This document shows, piece by piece, positions 50,488-62,956 of a DNA stretch of 64,000 nt; the first letter of the stretch is position 1, and each line of letters starts with the position of its first letter. The notes under the pieces are model-generated. The model was not told where the DNA came from, searched no databases, and saw nothing but the letters and a program-made list of their open reading frames with translations. Origin of the DNA: Sisyra terminalis (Eukaryota > Arthropoda > Insecta > Neuroptera > Sisyridae); the NCBI GenBank assembly GCA_958496175.1, contig OY292275.1, forward strand, positions 18,290,001 through 18,354,000, given 5' to 3'. The position numbers and the translations under genes were made by a program.

Positions 50488-50910
50488 TAATTTTCTTAAT
50501 TATGGCGAGCTGAATTGTTTAATATTTAATTGAAAGCCCGTTTGCAGATATTTAAGTTTCCCATTTTGCGCAATATACTGTCTATGTAGAATAATACTGT
50601 CTGCTGTATTTGTGGATAATGATTCCATATTTGAATATTTTTTATAAGGCCTATTTTTCTGTTGTGACCAACTCTTCAGCTACTTTTTTTTCAGCGATTT
50701 CCACATATTTTCAATGGGTTTCAAATCGAGGCTATTATCCTAAAGCGGGATAATAGAGATAATAAACAAGGTTTTACCCTTATCTAGAAATTATATTTCT
50801 TAAAAATCAATACAACTTTTTATAATGTAAAAAAATATTAAATTTAATTTAATAGAATATGTAAATTTTGTATAAAATCTTAAGTGCGTCTAATAATATG
50901 ACCAGGGATT
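50488..50910 (-). pseudogene. Decayed Tc1-like element, second copy
   Basis: 50488-50815 matches 16211-16520 nearly base for base (TTCTTAATTATGGCGAGCTG, TTAAGTTTCCCATTTTGCGC, CCACATATTTTCAATGGGTT). After a shortened interior it ends in a terminal repeat at 50882-50910, whose reverse complement is ACAATCCCTGGTCATATTAT. The N-terminal part of the transposase is deleted, so the copy is inactive. Confidence 0.7.
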
Positions 50911-50935
50911 GTAATCCAGAACTATACTGTCTTAT

Positions 50936-51062
50936 CTTTTTTTAATTGTTTTTTTACCGTCGCTTTATTACCACTAAAGTCTTTATCGACTGTAGGTTTA
51001 ACAAAAATCCGTAATCGAGAAATATCGAAAATTTGCTTGAGACGAGATTCGAACCCAATTAT
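50936..51062 (-). mobile_element. tRNA-derived SINE fragment with B box
   Basis: Read on the minus strand, TTGGGTTCGAATCTCGTCTC holds a pol III B box (GGTTCGAATC). The following body matches the fragment at 28913-29048 (TTTCTCGATTACGGATTTTT, AAGCGACGGTAAAAAAACAA). The A-box end is lost, with TA-rich repeats in its place (51063-51118). Confidence 0.6.
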
Positions 51063-51118
51063 AAAACTAATATAATTAATATAATATAATTAACAACTAA
51101 TATAATTAATAACTAATA
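51063..51118. repeat. TATAAT-type short tandem repeat
   Basis: Repeated AACTAATATAATTAATA units follow directly on the truncated SINE. Confidence 0.6.
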
Positions 51119-54100
51119 TTGTTTCACTATAGCGCATTTTTTTATAGTTAAACATACATGTTTTTTGTTCGTATATTTATTTTTAAGCACTCTATTTGTT
51201 GTTTTATTTAAATAATCAAATTTTACCCAAAAAAAAAATAAAATTATTATGTGTTTTTATTTTTGTACTAATATCGTGATTTTTGAGTACAAACTAGAGT
51301 AAATGTTTTGCTCAAAAACAGCTCCTAAATAGTCATAGTTCCAAGTATTACTGTATATTTGCTTGCTAACTTAATTCCATTTAATAGATAGTCTATATTT
51401 TTGAAAGTTAAAGTTTGAACGATAAAATATGTAATCGTTATAAATCAATGTATAGGCATGTGATACAAAATTTTACTAAAACATACAATAACTAGTTCAA
51501 CAAACCCTTAATCATAAAACTCTGAAGGTCTCATTCAAAAAAGTCTTATCTTATCAGTGCTTTGATCATATCCATTATATTTACTATTCAAATATTTTAC
51601 TTTATTAAAGAAGTGAAAAGCTACTAGATATTCCTAGTTTTTGGATAAAAGTATAAAAGAATCTTCTTTAATGTAGTTTGATTCAATAAGATTCCAAGCA
51701 GAAAAAAAAACACTGAGCATATCCAGTAAATGGATTTTGCTAAAACAACTGTTTTATTAAAAAGTCCCCCAGTTAATTGATTAATTTTAGTTTCATTCAA
51801 AAACTTTTCCCATGCATTAACATAATTCACCTACCTAATTTGGAACTGTTTCCGTAGAATATAAAAATGGTTAACGATCATAAACGGCAAAAAAGAAACA
51901 TAGTATTGTAAATTTTATGTAGATTTTTCATACCTAGAGGTTTTCAAAAGAAAGGGTAGTACAAAAGTAAGTACTAGTAAAAAAAAATAGAGCAAATTGG
52001 CCATAAAATCCAAGAAAACTTATAAAGATGAATTGATCCAAAAATTGAGTTTTCTTTGACATTGAACAAGTAAAATAAAATTTTCTATATTATGTAGATA
52101 AAAGTATAACAAAAAATGCTGCTACAAAATTATTTTCAAGGTTTGTCATCGTACATAAATTTTGGTAAAAAGTTTAATAGATACAATAGAGCAATTTTAA
52201 TTTACTTCTCCAATTAGCTTCATAAATTTTACAAATTATCAATGAATCAACTCAAACGACAAAATATCAATGAATCGTTTTTTGGTTATTTTAGTTATAC
52301 ATTAATCCAATAAAACATTGAATTCTAATTAATTTACGACTAAAATGCGTTAAAATATTTTCTAAATTTGGAATTAATACCTTATTATGAGAAGACAAAT
52401 TAAGGTCAAGTTCAAACATATATTTTTAAATTTCCCTATTCAGATATATATAATAAATACAAGTAAAGCAAAAATATTTTAAAGATCACTACTTATTTAG
52501 AAGGTATGATGGAAAAGAAGAAATACTAACCTAGAAATAAACATTAAGTTCATTTTGATCAATCGTTTGCTTTAAAGAAAATTCAGGAGCAAAAATTGCG
52601 TCAAACATTTTTAGTTTTTCTACCTTCCCAAAAAGTTTATTTATGTAAACTCACGCGCTTACTAAAATAAAATGTGTGGGAACAAAAAACAAGAAACCAT
52701 GTGACTACTCATTCCATACCTTTACATATAAACTCATATGTAAAATATCTTTAGATGTGTTTATAAAGTTTATACCATAACACTCTATTTATAACTTACA
52801 ATTATTTTATAATTGAAAACAGCGTAAATCTGTTTCTTTAATAGTTATTTAGTAATCGAGAAATTAACTTGGATTTTTTGTTTAGAACGAACGTTAAACT
52901 CAAACCAAATATCTGAAATATTTTTTGTTGAAAATAATATATACCCTTTGATATTTTCATCTACGAGTAGACGATATTTTTCTTTTTACCCTTCAATTAA
53001 TGTTCACACTACAGATGAAAATTATTAAATCAACTTATTTTAAGAAAGATATATTGTAATGTTCATTTGATTAAAACGTGGTTTTCAAAAAAAAAATGTG
53101 ATACTTAATCCCAAATTTTATATAAAGTATAATGAATTAACAAATGCAACAAAGAGCATAGCGTGAAATAAGTATAAAATCCTACTGGCTAATACAAAAA
53201 ATTTTCAAGATACGAAAATACTCGAATTATGTTTGCTGGACATTATTTTTTTCTTCCAATCATAAGCTGCCAAATAGATAAAAATTTATCTGATAGATAA
53301 ATTCTTCATATTACTTTGTAGGTGAAAATACACATTTTCTCTATCCTCCGAAAAAAAAATATCTGAAAGATAATTGTCAATTGGTCCTTAATGATGAAAT
53401 TTAAATCATGACGAATAACAATTCATTAATCATTAGAAATAAACTCAAAAGATATCTAACAAGAAAATAAACTTCCTTGAACTGTTTGTAAGGAATACGC
53501 ATTATAAACTATAAGGTGTAATCCATAACTCAATAAACTTGTTGTTTTAAACCGAAAATATTAATGAATTAATGAAGCTAAACATAAATCAATAAATTAT
53601 ATATTTATTATTTTTAAACCTTCCCAAAAAGTGTACTTCTTTCGTTTCTAATAAGCATATAGTAGTACTAGTGTAGAGGCCTACTTACTATCCTACCCAT
53701 ACAGATAAGATACTTTGGATCAAACAAATTTAATTAAATTATTGCTTCTTATAAAATGAATGTTTTGCATATTATTTTTTTATAAAGTATAAAGTTAAAT
53801 TTATTTAAATATAAATTTACTTCTGTCAATCTCAATTGGTTTATTTTAATCCAATATCTAATAAACATTATTGATTTATTTCTAAGCTTTTTCAAGTAAC
53901 ACAACAGCTATATTTGCTTCATTTTAAAATAACATTAGCTGAACTTTACCCTTAATCGTAGTATTGATTTTGAAATAACTCTGCATTTAAATCAGAATTA
54001 TTATTATTTCAAATTATCTTTTTGCTTACACACATTACACAGATTAGTAATATCATCAAAAGACAATGATATTCAATTATAAAATAAAGAAAAACTCAAA

Positions 54101-56379
54101 TTGTACCTAATAGTATAAAATTAATCTCTTTTTAGGAAAAAGTTAAGCTTTTTCGTAGGAACATATAGTTATAAATTTAAATATTCTATTAAAAAAAATG
54201 AAAAATTACAAAGTTTCTTGTCTGAAGGATCTTCAGACAGTGGCGTAGCAAGCCTTTTCGCCGCCTTCTATTTTAATCATTAGTCAAGAAAATTGGTGAA
54301 AATCAAATCACCTTCAAATTCTTCAATTATTAATTATTTGAAAATGTACTATTCGAGCTTTTACAAAGCAAAATCTTTTATGAAATTATCGAAATTTAGA
54401 TTGGTTTGAAAAAATAAGAGGAAAATGTGACAAAATGATCATTTTTTGGTGTAAATGGTATCATTAAAAAAATAAATTTTTTGGTACGTCCCTACGAATT
54501 ACAATATGAAAAATTAAATCAATATACTCGAACAGGGTTTATCAAAATCAAATGAGTAGTTGAAGTCTTGATATTTTCAATATATCTGTATTAATTACTT
54601 CGTATGAAAAAAAAGATTTTCTTAATATCCCGAATATTTTCTTATATACTACCAAGTAGAAAAACCTAAATTCAAGTAAAATAGTTCATTTTCAGTAGAC
54701 TATAGTACTATAAGGTAAATTTGCGACTTATTTAGCATTCATAAAAATAAGAAATCGCTTAATAACAATGCTCGTAAGTCTAACAATAAAATCCTCCAAA
54801 TTTTGTCTACGTAACGGTTTGAAATTTTGCAAAATCTAGATACTAGTAATTACTTATTACCACAAACACATAAATGCTTCTGAATCATGTATGACCCAGA
54901 ATTCATACTTTAAAGTTGAATACTTTAACATAAAATAATTCATATGCAATAACTTTAATAATTAATTAAAAATAAAAAATACAATTTTTCGGGATAAATA
55001 AGTATAATGCAAATTATCAAATCAGCATATCTATGTAGTTCCAGAAAGTATATGAATAATACTCAGTCAAGTTCTCAAAAAGATCGATTAAGAAAATTGA
55101 AAACATTTTATCATAGGTACCTTGCTGCTCTTTCTCCAAGTTCTTTTTTATAAAAAAATCTAATATATTATGTAGGTATATTGTTTTGCAAAAGTAAATA
55201 TAAATTATGTTCATGCATAGATACTAGTGAACAATATTAAAAAAACATTCCTTATACTTAATATTCTAGTTTTGTATGTATTTGTAAAATTGTAAAATTG
55301 CAAGACACTGGAAGTCACGAAATGTCGGTAAACGTTCATATATAATCAATAAAATGTATGAAAGCCTCCTTTCAAATTTGAATCAAGGCAGATTTAATAT
55401 CAAAATGAAACTTTAAAATCAATGTTTTTTTTTAATAAATCGAAAAAAAAACTTAAGATAAATTTATATTAACTATGTAATTTGAATTGTATGATACATA
55501 CTTAATAATCACTAATTACCATCTTAAAAAATTTCAATTAGTTTGTAATCTCACGATAAGTATGATAACATAAACGTGTATGACAGTTTGAAAGATATTG
55601 ATATTATATCTTTATGAAGTATACGAATACAATTTTCAGCAAAATAATTTTAAACAATTTTAATCTTTATTTGAATATTTTAACAGTTAAAAAAATTCAT
55701 AAAAATTAAAATGCTTAAAAAATAAAAATACTAATTATCAATAACAATAACAACATAATAGTTACATTTTGAATGTATGCATTAAGTGTTGATGATAAAA
55801 TAAAGTATAAAACTGTCTTCATATTTGAAATTTATAGAAAATTTAGATCTTTTAGGTAACTTTTTTTATGCATAGTACACAATGAATGAGTTTTCATCGA
55901 TGAATTTCAATAAATTAAAAACAAACATTCCTTCATCAAAAAAAAAAAATTTTATAAAAATTAAGATAATAGGTTATTTATGAGTTTATTTCTTCGAGTT
56001 CTCGCATAGAAAACTTATTAATTCTATATATAATGTAATACGATACATAAGGTATTTTAGAGAAAATTGAAATTCGTTTTGTTAATTATTATGAATATCA
56101 TAAATTTAGCACAACTGTGCTACAAAACAAATGCAAATTGATGAAGTTGAAAATACATGAGATACATGAGTTGAAAAATCTTTAACGTTAACATCACTAA
56201 CAAATGGCTGCAATCATTATTAATAAATGTATAGTGATATATGTTGTGGTGCATTTTTTAAAAATCACAGTACCTATAGATTTCATTATTGTTTTTTTTT
56301 GTTTTATTCTCCAAAACTGATCGGGTTTTTAAAATTTTTAAAATAACAATGATATTCCTAACCGAGCTGTCAGAAAAAA
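51119..56379. other. AT-rich presumed intron
   Basis: Nothing beyond AT-rich sequence and chance frames (51624-51830, 55017-55214) was seen. Confidence 0.5.
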
Positions 56380-56545
56380 GTACCTTAGTTACTTTAAAGT
56401 ATCTAAGCAACTGTATCATCTCAGTACTTTTACTTTTTGGTAAAAATTATCGAATACCTTAGATACTTTCTGAAAAGAACTTTATCTTGTGAAAAAGTAT
56501 ATTGGATACCGAAAAGTATCTAAGATAACAAAACATAGCTATAAA
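56380..56545. repeat. Second stretch of GTATCTAAGATAC-type repeat
   Basis: AAAGTATCTAAGCAAC, ACCTTAGATACTTTCTGAAA and GAAAAGTATCTAAGATAAC resemble the motifs at 7430-7990, in part in the opposite orientation. It is likely another copy of the same worn family. Confidence 0.4.
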
Positions 56546-57112
56546 TAAAGTATGTAGTAAACAATAAAATGGGTTACCTGTGTACCTGGTTTTCCAAATG
56601 TTTAATTTGTGATTTTTTGTTTCGATAAATTTCAACTGTTTTACTTTTGATTTACTTAATAGTCTTTAGGTTTGTTTTGATGTTTTTATATATATTTCTA
56701 TTTCATTTAGAATTTTATTTTCTTTATCTTAATTGAAGTATATAAAATTCAATATAAACCTCTTTTTTTCTTTTTGAAATATATTATGTTTACAGGAGTT
56801 GAAGATCACAGATCCATATGATCCAGATGATAGGATCACCGTTACATGGGGATAAATTTTCGGGTATCGATTATATCCAATTAAAAATCTTTTTTTTAGA
56901 ATTCAGCATTACAAAACGTAACCAACAATGAATTTCTTGGAAACTCATATTATAAAAACTATAGTTGAAAATCACTTTCAAATAAATGATCTTTGAGCAA
57001 CAAGCTTACGATTTCCTCAAATTTTATCCACAAATATTCACAAAAAAAAAACAATACAAATTTATTTCTACTAAATAATTCAAACTTAAATTACCCAAAA
57101 AATGCAACTCAC

Positions 57113-57300
57113 CGACGAAATTAATCACTGGAATTAATTAGAAACACCCTAATGCCATTATTCAATCACCGAATATGCAATAATGGCGTCGGTTTCCCAA
57201 TGATATTCAAGAATCCCCTGCACTTTCAACGTTTCCAATTTTTGCTATTAAAACTTGCCATCGTCACAGGAATTACATCAACAGCAATTCAATACTTTCA
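57113..57300 (-). other. Possible upstream untranslated exon
   Basis: On the minus strand a strong donor-like site (AATTTCGTCG then GTGAGT, intron from 57112) follows about 190 bases of slightly GC-richer sequence. The only frame compatible with phase 1 is open for nine codons before a stop, so it is not coding in the frame needed. It might be an alternative 5' exon of the large minus-strand gene. Evidence is limited to the donor and composition. Confidence 0.2.
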
Positions 57301-60300
57301 TTAAAATTTTTCAATAAAAATTAACCACAAATAAATAATTTTTTGATAAAACTTCTGAATTTTCTTGCCCGAAGATCGCGTTGTCGCGTATGGATTATAT
57401 CACTGATTTTCAATTGTTTTTTCGAAACGTAAAATCTATTGGTAATACAATAGTGAAAAAATATTACTAGAAATTTCAAAATTACTAAAAATGCATGGAA
57501 CTTTAAGGAACTATAACTGCATTTATTTATTTTTCATGGTTATTTTCGGGGGTTTTTCTTCTTTTTTTTTTTTTTTTGGTAATACTTAATTCGATATACT
57601 AATCATAAGCCTTAATTGAAACATTATAAGATTGTTAGTAAAAATAAGTTTTTTTTAAACAATTTATAAAATTGGTTTTCAAATATGAAAAAAAATATGA
57701 TTTTTGTTTATCCACAGAACGTTATTACTTACTTCCTATCTTCAATAATTTAATAGTTTCAACCAAAATAAGGGTATCACCTAAAGTAATATATGAAGAA
57801 CAGTCATAGGGCGAAATACTACACATAAATATTAGAAAACTGATGAAGTTAGTCAGCTACCTATAATATCATTAATATAGATCTAAATAAGGATAACAAT
57901 ATTAAAATTATATTCCAGTAAATAACACAGCATTTTTTGTCTTTTCCAATTCTGTCGCAACCAGAACTGAGGTGTCAAGGTTGATTTTGATATATATCAA
58001 TGTTTTGGAGAAAATATTACAACTGTAGATATTTTCAAAGCTTTCAATCGGTTCAGTTTGTGTATTTGTCACATCTTATATCTGCTTCATTTAAATTATT
58101 TGAATATTTGTTCATGAAATGTATAATTACGTAGTCTCATTATTGATTTCTATATCAGTTATACTCTTTTTAACCTTATATTAATCAAATTTAGTAATTC
58201 TTTTATACGTAAGTAATACTAGAATGAACTCTTTATAGCCTGGAAAAATTGCGACATATTTCTATTTAGAAGACACTTAAAAAAGTATAAACAATGTATA
58301 TATATATTGTTCCACAAAAGTTTATGCAACATTAGTGCCAGTATCAATCATTTTTTACTTCAAGTTCAATTCGATAAAATATTCTTAAACTTACTAAGCT
58401 TTGCTTTGATTAAAAGCAGCTACTATTAGCTACTAATTAAAAAAATAGTACCGTACGGTTCTACTTTTCTCTCTAGCCTACTAATCGGATATACTTATAT
58501 AAACATTTCGCCTTTCATTAAATCCGAGATAAAAGGTCTTTACAAGAGGGTGGATTTTCTCAATCATTTTTCCCATTCGTCACCGAAATCATCACGAATT
58601 CATCAATGTAAAATTACTACAGTGACAACTTGTTATCTTTTGAATTAGCATAATTTCAGCTTTAAGAGTAAATATAAATTTGGAACAAAGTTTTTTTTTC
58701 TTTTGGAATCCTTTGGAATCTCTTTAGAAGAGATCAATTTTTGAATTAATCGAAGAAGGTTGGTAAAAAAAGAAAGCCAAAATTGAGAAATCATATTGTA
58801 TTTGCACTTAACATACTCAGTACAAAAAAAAAAAAAAATTTAAAAGAACCTCTCAATATAACAAAATATAAATTATCACATGTAAATCGCCAATGCTTCT
58901 TCTAATGACATGAGTTCATACAAATTATTATTAGCGACTGTTCGACATTTATAAATCAGTATTTCAACAACTAAATCAAGGTTATAGAAATTATCGGAAA
59001 ACACATTTAAATCCAATACAATTTTAAAGCAACCAACACTTTATCATATTTAGGATAAAAATAATATCTCCTATTATGAACAAAATTATTTTCAAGAGCT
59101 TTCACGATAAAGGCTGCTTGAAATTTTCAGAATTATTACTGGTGAATGATATTCATTATACGGTTCAGTAATTTAAGAGAAAAAAATCAATTTTACCATT
59201 TTTGGAAATAACGGAGAATTCAAATACTAACATAATGATTATAATTGAACTTCTTGTTATCTATTTAAATAAGTTAATTGTGGAAAACTTTATAAATAAT
59301 AAATGTATTGATCGATTTACTTTCGTTGTAAGTCGAATCAAATTGGCATTATTAATTTCACAGAATGATTGAAGTTTTTTTTTTTTTATTTGGAATTATG
59401 TTTTCAAGAATTGCTTTGCCTTAGTGTTTAATGAAAAATTTTCTAGCTAAAAATAAGTAATTAATTATTTGTAGTGAATGAAAAGATGATGAAAATAAAA
59501 TATTTACAATTCATTCATTTGTTCTAAAAATAGATTATATAATAAATAAATGTATCAATTAAATGGAAAAAAAATATTTACAATTTTGGAATATGAGAAC
59601 ATGAGAATATGAATAAATGCAGTGAACGATAAAAATGTATTGAGTAATTACAATAAAAGTTATCAAGGAAATTATAAAACAAAATTGCACATTGTAGGAA
59701 ATGATAAAATAATATCAATAAATAAGATTACGAGTGAAACATTAATATTTTTATGATTGCAATATGTGAAACACGTTCCGAGGATATATTTTTTTGTAAT
59801 AAATCTTCAAAACTTTGCCGGCCTCACATATGCCTTAAATACAACATAAATATTCAATAAAGAAAATCCTAACGAACTAGATAACGCTGGCCTTCAATTA
59901 ACGGCCAACAAAAAATAGCACATCAACACACAAGTAAAAATATTCATATTCGTTATACGTATTGCATGTATGTTTTTTTTAAATGTATGTATTGTATTAT
60001 TCTCAAATATGTATTAGCATTGCGATCTAAAATAAAATAAAAACTTAATTTTCAGTGAAGAAAATTTTCCATCCCATCCGCCGCTTCTTGCGGTAATAAT
60101 GCCTAGAAGCCTACGCACAAACATTGTTGCATTTAAAAATAAACCCAAAGTGCATTTAAAAACTGTTGAGCTTTCATAGCCTGTTTACCCACCAAATGGT
60201 TTCTTCACTAATTTTTGTTGAAGATAAAACTGATTTTTGCTTATAAATTTTGTCATAATCTGCAAAAACGACAAATCGATAACACAGGTCAAAATCAATT

Positions 60301-60863
60301 TGCGTCACTGGTCAAATAAAAGTTTTTAACTCGTCCTAAAGAATAAAATTTGTACGCTTTGGAATATCGTTTTTTTTGCCGACAAGTGTTGAAGAATAGA
60401 ATATCCAATTAACAAGTATTTATGAATGTCGACACTAATCACCACGAATAGGATTAAATTAGATCGATACATTATTAAAGTGTAACAAATGACTATCGAG
60501 AGCCAATTTGAACAGATTTTAGCCAGTAATAATGTAGTTATGGCACTATTAGTGCATTTAACTTTAAAGCCTCCATCTGATTTTATCTATATCGAATTAC
60601 CCAAGTCTGAAAATAGTAAAAATAATGCGGAAAATTGTTATCGTTAGGAAATAGTAAAATATATAGACAGAGGAAAGAAGACATGTGACTGAGAGGAGTT
60701 GTACACTCGTACAAATATACGTATAGCAGAAAGTCAATATTAGTAAAAGATAGCAATATTTAGTCCCATGCACTTTGCAACTATGTCAATGGAAAATATT
60801 AGGTATGTTGGAATAAAAACCAGCGACATTCGCAAAAACAAAAAGACATATGCTAACACTTAC
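57301..60863. other. AT-rich presumed first intron
   Basis: No exon, RNA gene or clear transposon was found. A short GC-rich block near 60073-60117 (CATCCGCCGCTTCTTGCGGT) contains a small self-complementary part (CCGC...GCGG) but no frame or splice context. Confidence 0.45.
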
Positions 60864-60957
60864 CGTTAATTAAAGGATAATTGTTACCCGGTTGTCCTAA
60901 TAACGTTTTCAGGCCATTTTCAAATATAATAGGTGATACTCTATCTCTGTCATTCAT
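60864..60957 (-). CDS. First coding exon of the large minus-strand gene, product not identified
   Basis: On the minus strand ATG at 60957 opens 31 codons: MNDRDRVSPIIFENG, then LKTLLGQPGNNYPLIN. One further base follows before an excellent donor (AACG then GTAAGT, intron from 60863). Reading past the donor meets a stop within four codons, so the coding block fits the splice site exactly. The phase-1 end joins the phase-1 start of the exon at 25166, giving ...PLIN-V-IAG. Composition (Asn, Gly, Pro, Asp) is ordinary protein, unlike the Lys/Ile/Phe-rich chance frames nearby. The start is chosen as the first ATG after a GC-richer leader. No signal peptide or domain is visible in this short piece. 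The length of the following intron (about 36 kb) suggests a developmental regulator, but that is inference. Confidence 0.65.
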
Positions 60958-61250
60958 TGCACTATCCGAAAATTGTACGGAATCTTAGAGCTTAGTACAC
61001 TCAAAATTAAATTATTGACATATAATGGCCACAAAATGTCCCGAAAGGGCACTAAAACGACATTCGAATTTTGATTTGTGGATGCACTTTCACGGTCACA
61101 AACGGGCTCACAACCAATAATTAAATATAACACTTCTATGTCTCAGATCTCCTCAACACGAGGTACCGACGACCGAATCAATCTAAAATTGTACACAGCG
61201 ATGCTGTCGCTACCTTACATTCTAATTTTGAACTATTTCTAATTCAAAGT
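60958..61250 (-). promoter_or_regulatory. Leader and probable promoter region of the large minus-strand gene
   Basis: Upstream of the ATG at 60957 the sequence becomes GC-richer than the rest of the window, with CpG-containing blocks near 61030-61100 and 61155-61210 (TTCGGTCGTCGGTACC on the minus strand). No clear TATA box at a fixed distance was seen. Position directly upstream of the first coding exon is the main argument. The transcription start cannot be placed exactly. Confidence 0.4.
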
Positions 61251-62788
61251 CCAAGGTTCAGAAATGTGGTAAATTGTTCATTCCTCAAGGGTCATAGGTC
61301 CTCTAGGACTTGACAAGGTATAGAAAACGAGTGAGGTCTATGACCACACTAATTTTTCACGTTAATCACAGAAAATTTCGTAAAAGCTAACTATGTCAAG
61401 GCAGCTTTTTCACAGAAACGAAAAAAAATTTTTTTTGTTATTCTCTAGCTGAACACAATCAAACCGCAGATCTCAAATAGGAACAATGCAGCATTTCCGT
61501 TTTATCTTATTTAATAATATGCATACATATTATTAAATCAATTATTAAATTATTTTCAAGTATATCATAGTTGATTCAACTATCTCTTGTCAACTACAAA
61601 TACAAAAATATTAAGAAGTTAAATTAACATTTAAATCTCCTTTAAAACTTGAACTTAAATCTTTATACTGATTTCATAAAATAAACCTTTGGTATATTAC
61701 TTAATAATGTATCTTGTTTTATGTAAATAAAAACAAAAAATATACCTAATATTTTTTTCAAATTGAACAAAAAATTAAATGTTCTTAGTGCTTATTTTCC
61801 GTTCTCCTCACACCACAAATAATGTAGCTACAATGTTCAAGCAATATTTCTACGATCCCAACTCATTTTGTTTAAATATTTTTGCATTTCAGCTATGCAA
61901 AATTAATCAACAAAAATAATATAATTTGATAATTATTAATAACTTATCGTTTAAATTAAGGGGCGGAATTACGCTTAAAATCATAAAGCACACGAAAACT
62001 GGCAAAACGCTTTTAAATTTCATAAAAAAAGACATTAGACATTAACTTGTTTTCTTTTGAACAAATTTCTTTTATATTTCTAATTAATTCTTTTGTAATA
62101 TTGAAAGACAGCAGAACAATGTTAGGTTTTTGTTTGATTATTAAATGATATCGTTTCTGTACCTAACAAATTCCATACGTGATTTTCGTAAGGTTTTGGA
62201 GCAACAGCAAAAACATATTATTTAATAAACAAAAAAGTATAAATCCTACGTTTCAATGCAATTTCTAAAGTATTTATTATATGTTGTATTTATAAACTAT
62301 TTACTTTTATAATCATTGTTCCTTAATTTTAAAGAGTAAAATATAAAAATTAAAAGTGCACATATGGAACTTGCCAGGCGCAGCGACGATATATAAAATT
62401 TTGTTATCAGTAAATGTGTTTTTCTCATCAATATTTTTTTTGAAATTATTTCATAATGTATAAAAATATATTTTTATTCTACCCTGGTTAATTTTTGGAC
62501 CGCAAATCTTCAAATTTCACTAAAACGTCATTAACAGCAATATCAGCCATATAAAAAACTGTAGTATATTGTTGTATCTAAACGATCGCAAAGAAGGGAT
62601 TGTAAAAGCAAAATTTATTAAAAAAAAAATCTAATGATTTTTTCGTGCTTCAATTTTTTTATTTTATCATATATTTGTTTAAGCTAACACTTTCGTACGA
62701 TTAGAATTAAAATTTTTTTGTTTAAAACTATAAGTACTGTATTCTAAAAACCTAATATAAACAGAATGTATGTGAGTATATCCCATTA
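61251..62788. other. AT-rich flank upstream of the large gene
   Basis: No gene or element was recognised. Confidence 0.45.
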
Positions 62789-62956
62789 CCGTATTTGACG
62801 GCATATAAGACGCACTTTTTTTCCTAAATTTGGTCTCAAAAAAGTTACCTGCGTCTTATACGTGAAGGATACAAATTACCTTTTTTTCTTGTGTGTGGTC
62901 TTCTAAATAAGGGCGCGTCTTATATGCCAGAGCGTCTTATATGCCGTCAAATACGG
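62789..62956. mobile_element. MITE with perfect 25-bp terminal inverted repeats
   Basis: A 168-bp element starts CCGTATTTGACGG and ends with the exact reverse complement. The terminal repeats (62789-62813 and 62932-62956) are identical over all 25 bases, with further inner matches around ATAAGACGC. TA flanks both ends, consistent with a TA or TA-containing target duplication. The CCGTATTT...ATAAGACGCAC end is widespread among animal MITEs and DNA transposons. There is no coding capacity. Identical ends suggest relatively recent activity compared with the other elements here. Confidence 0.85.
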
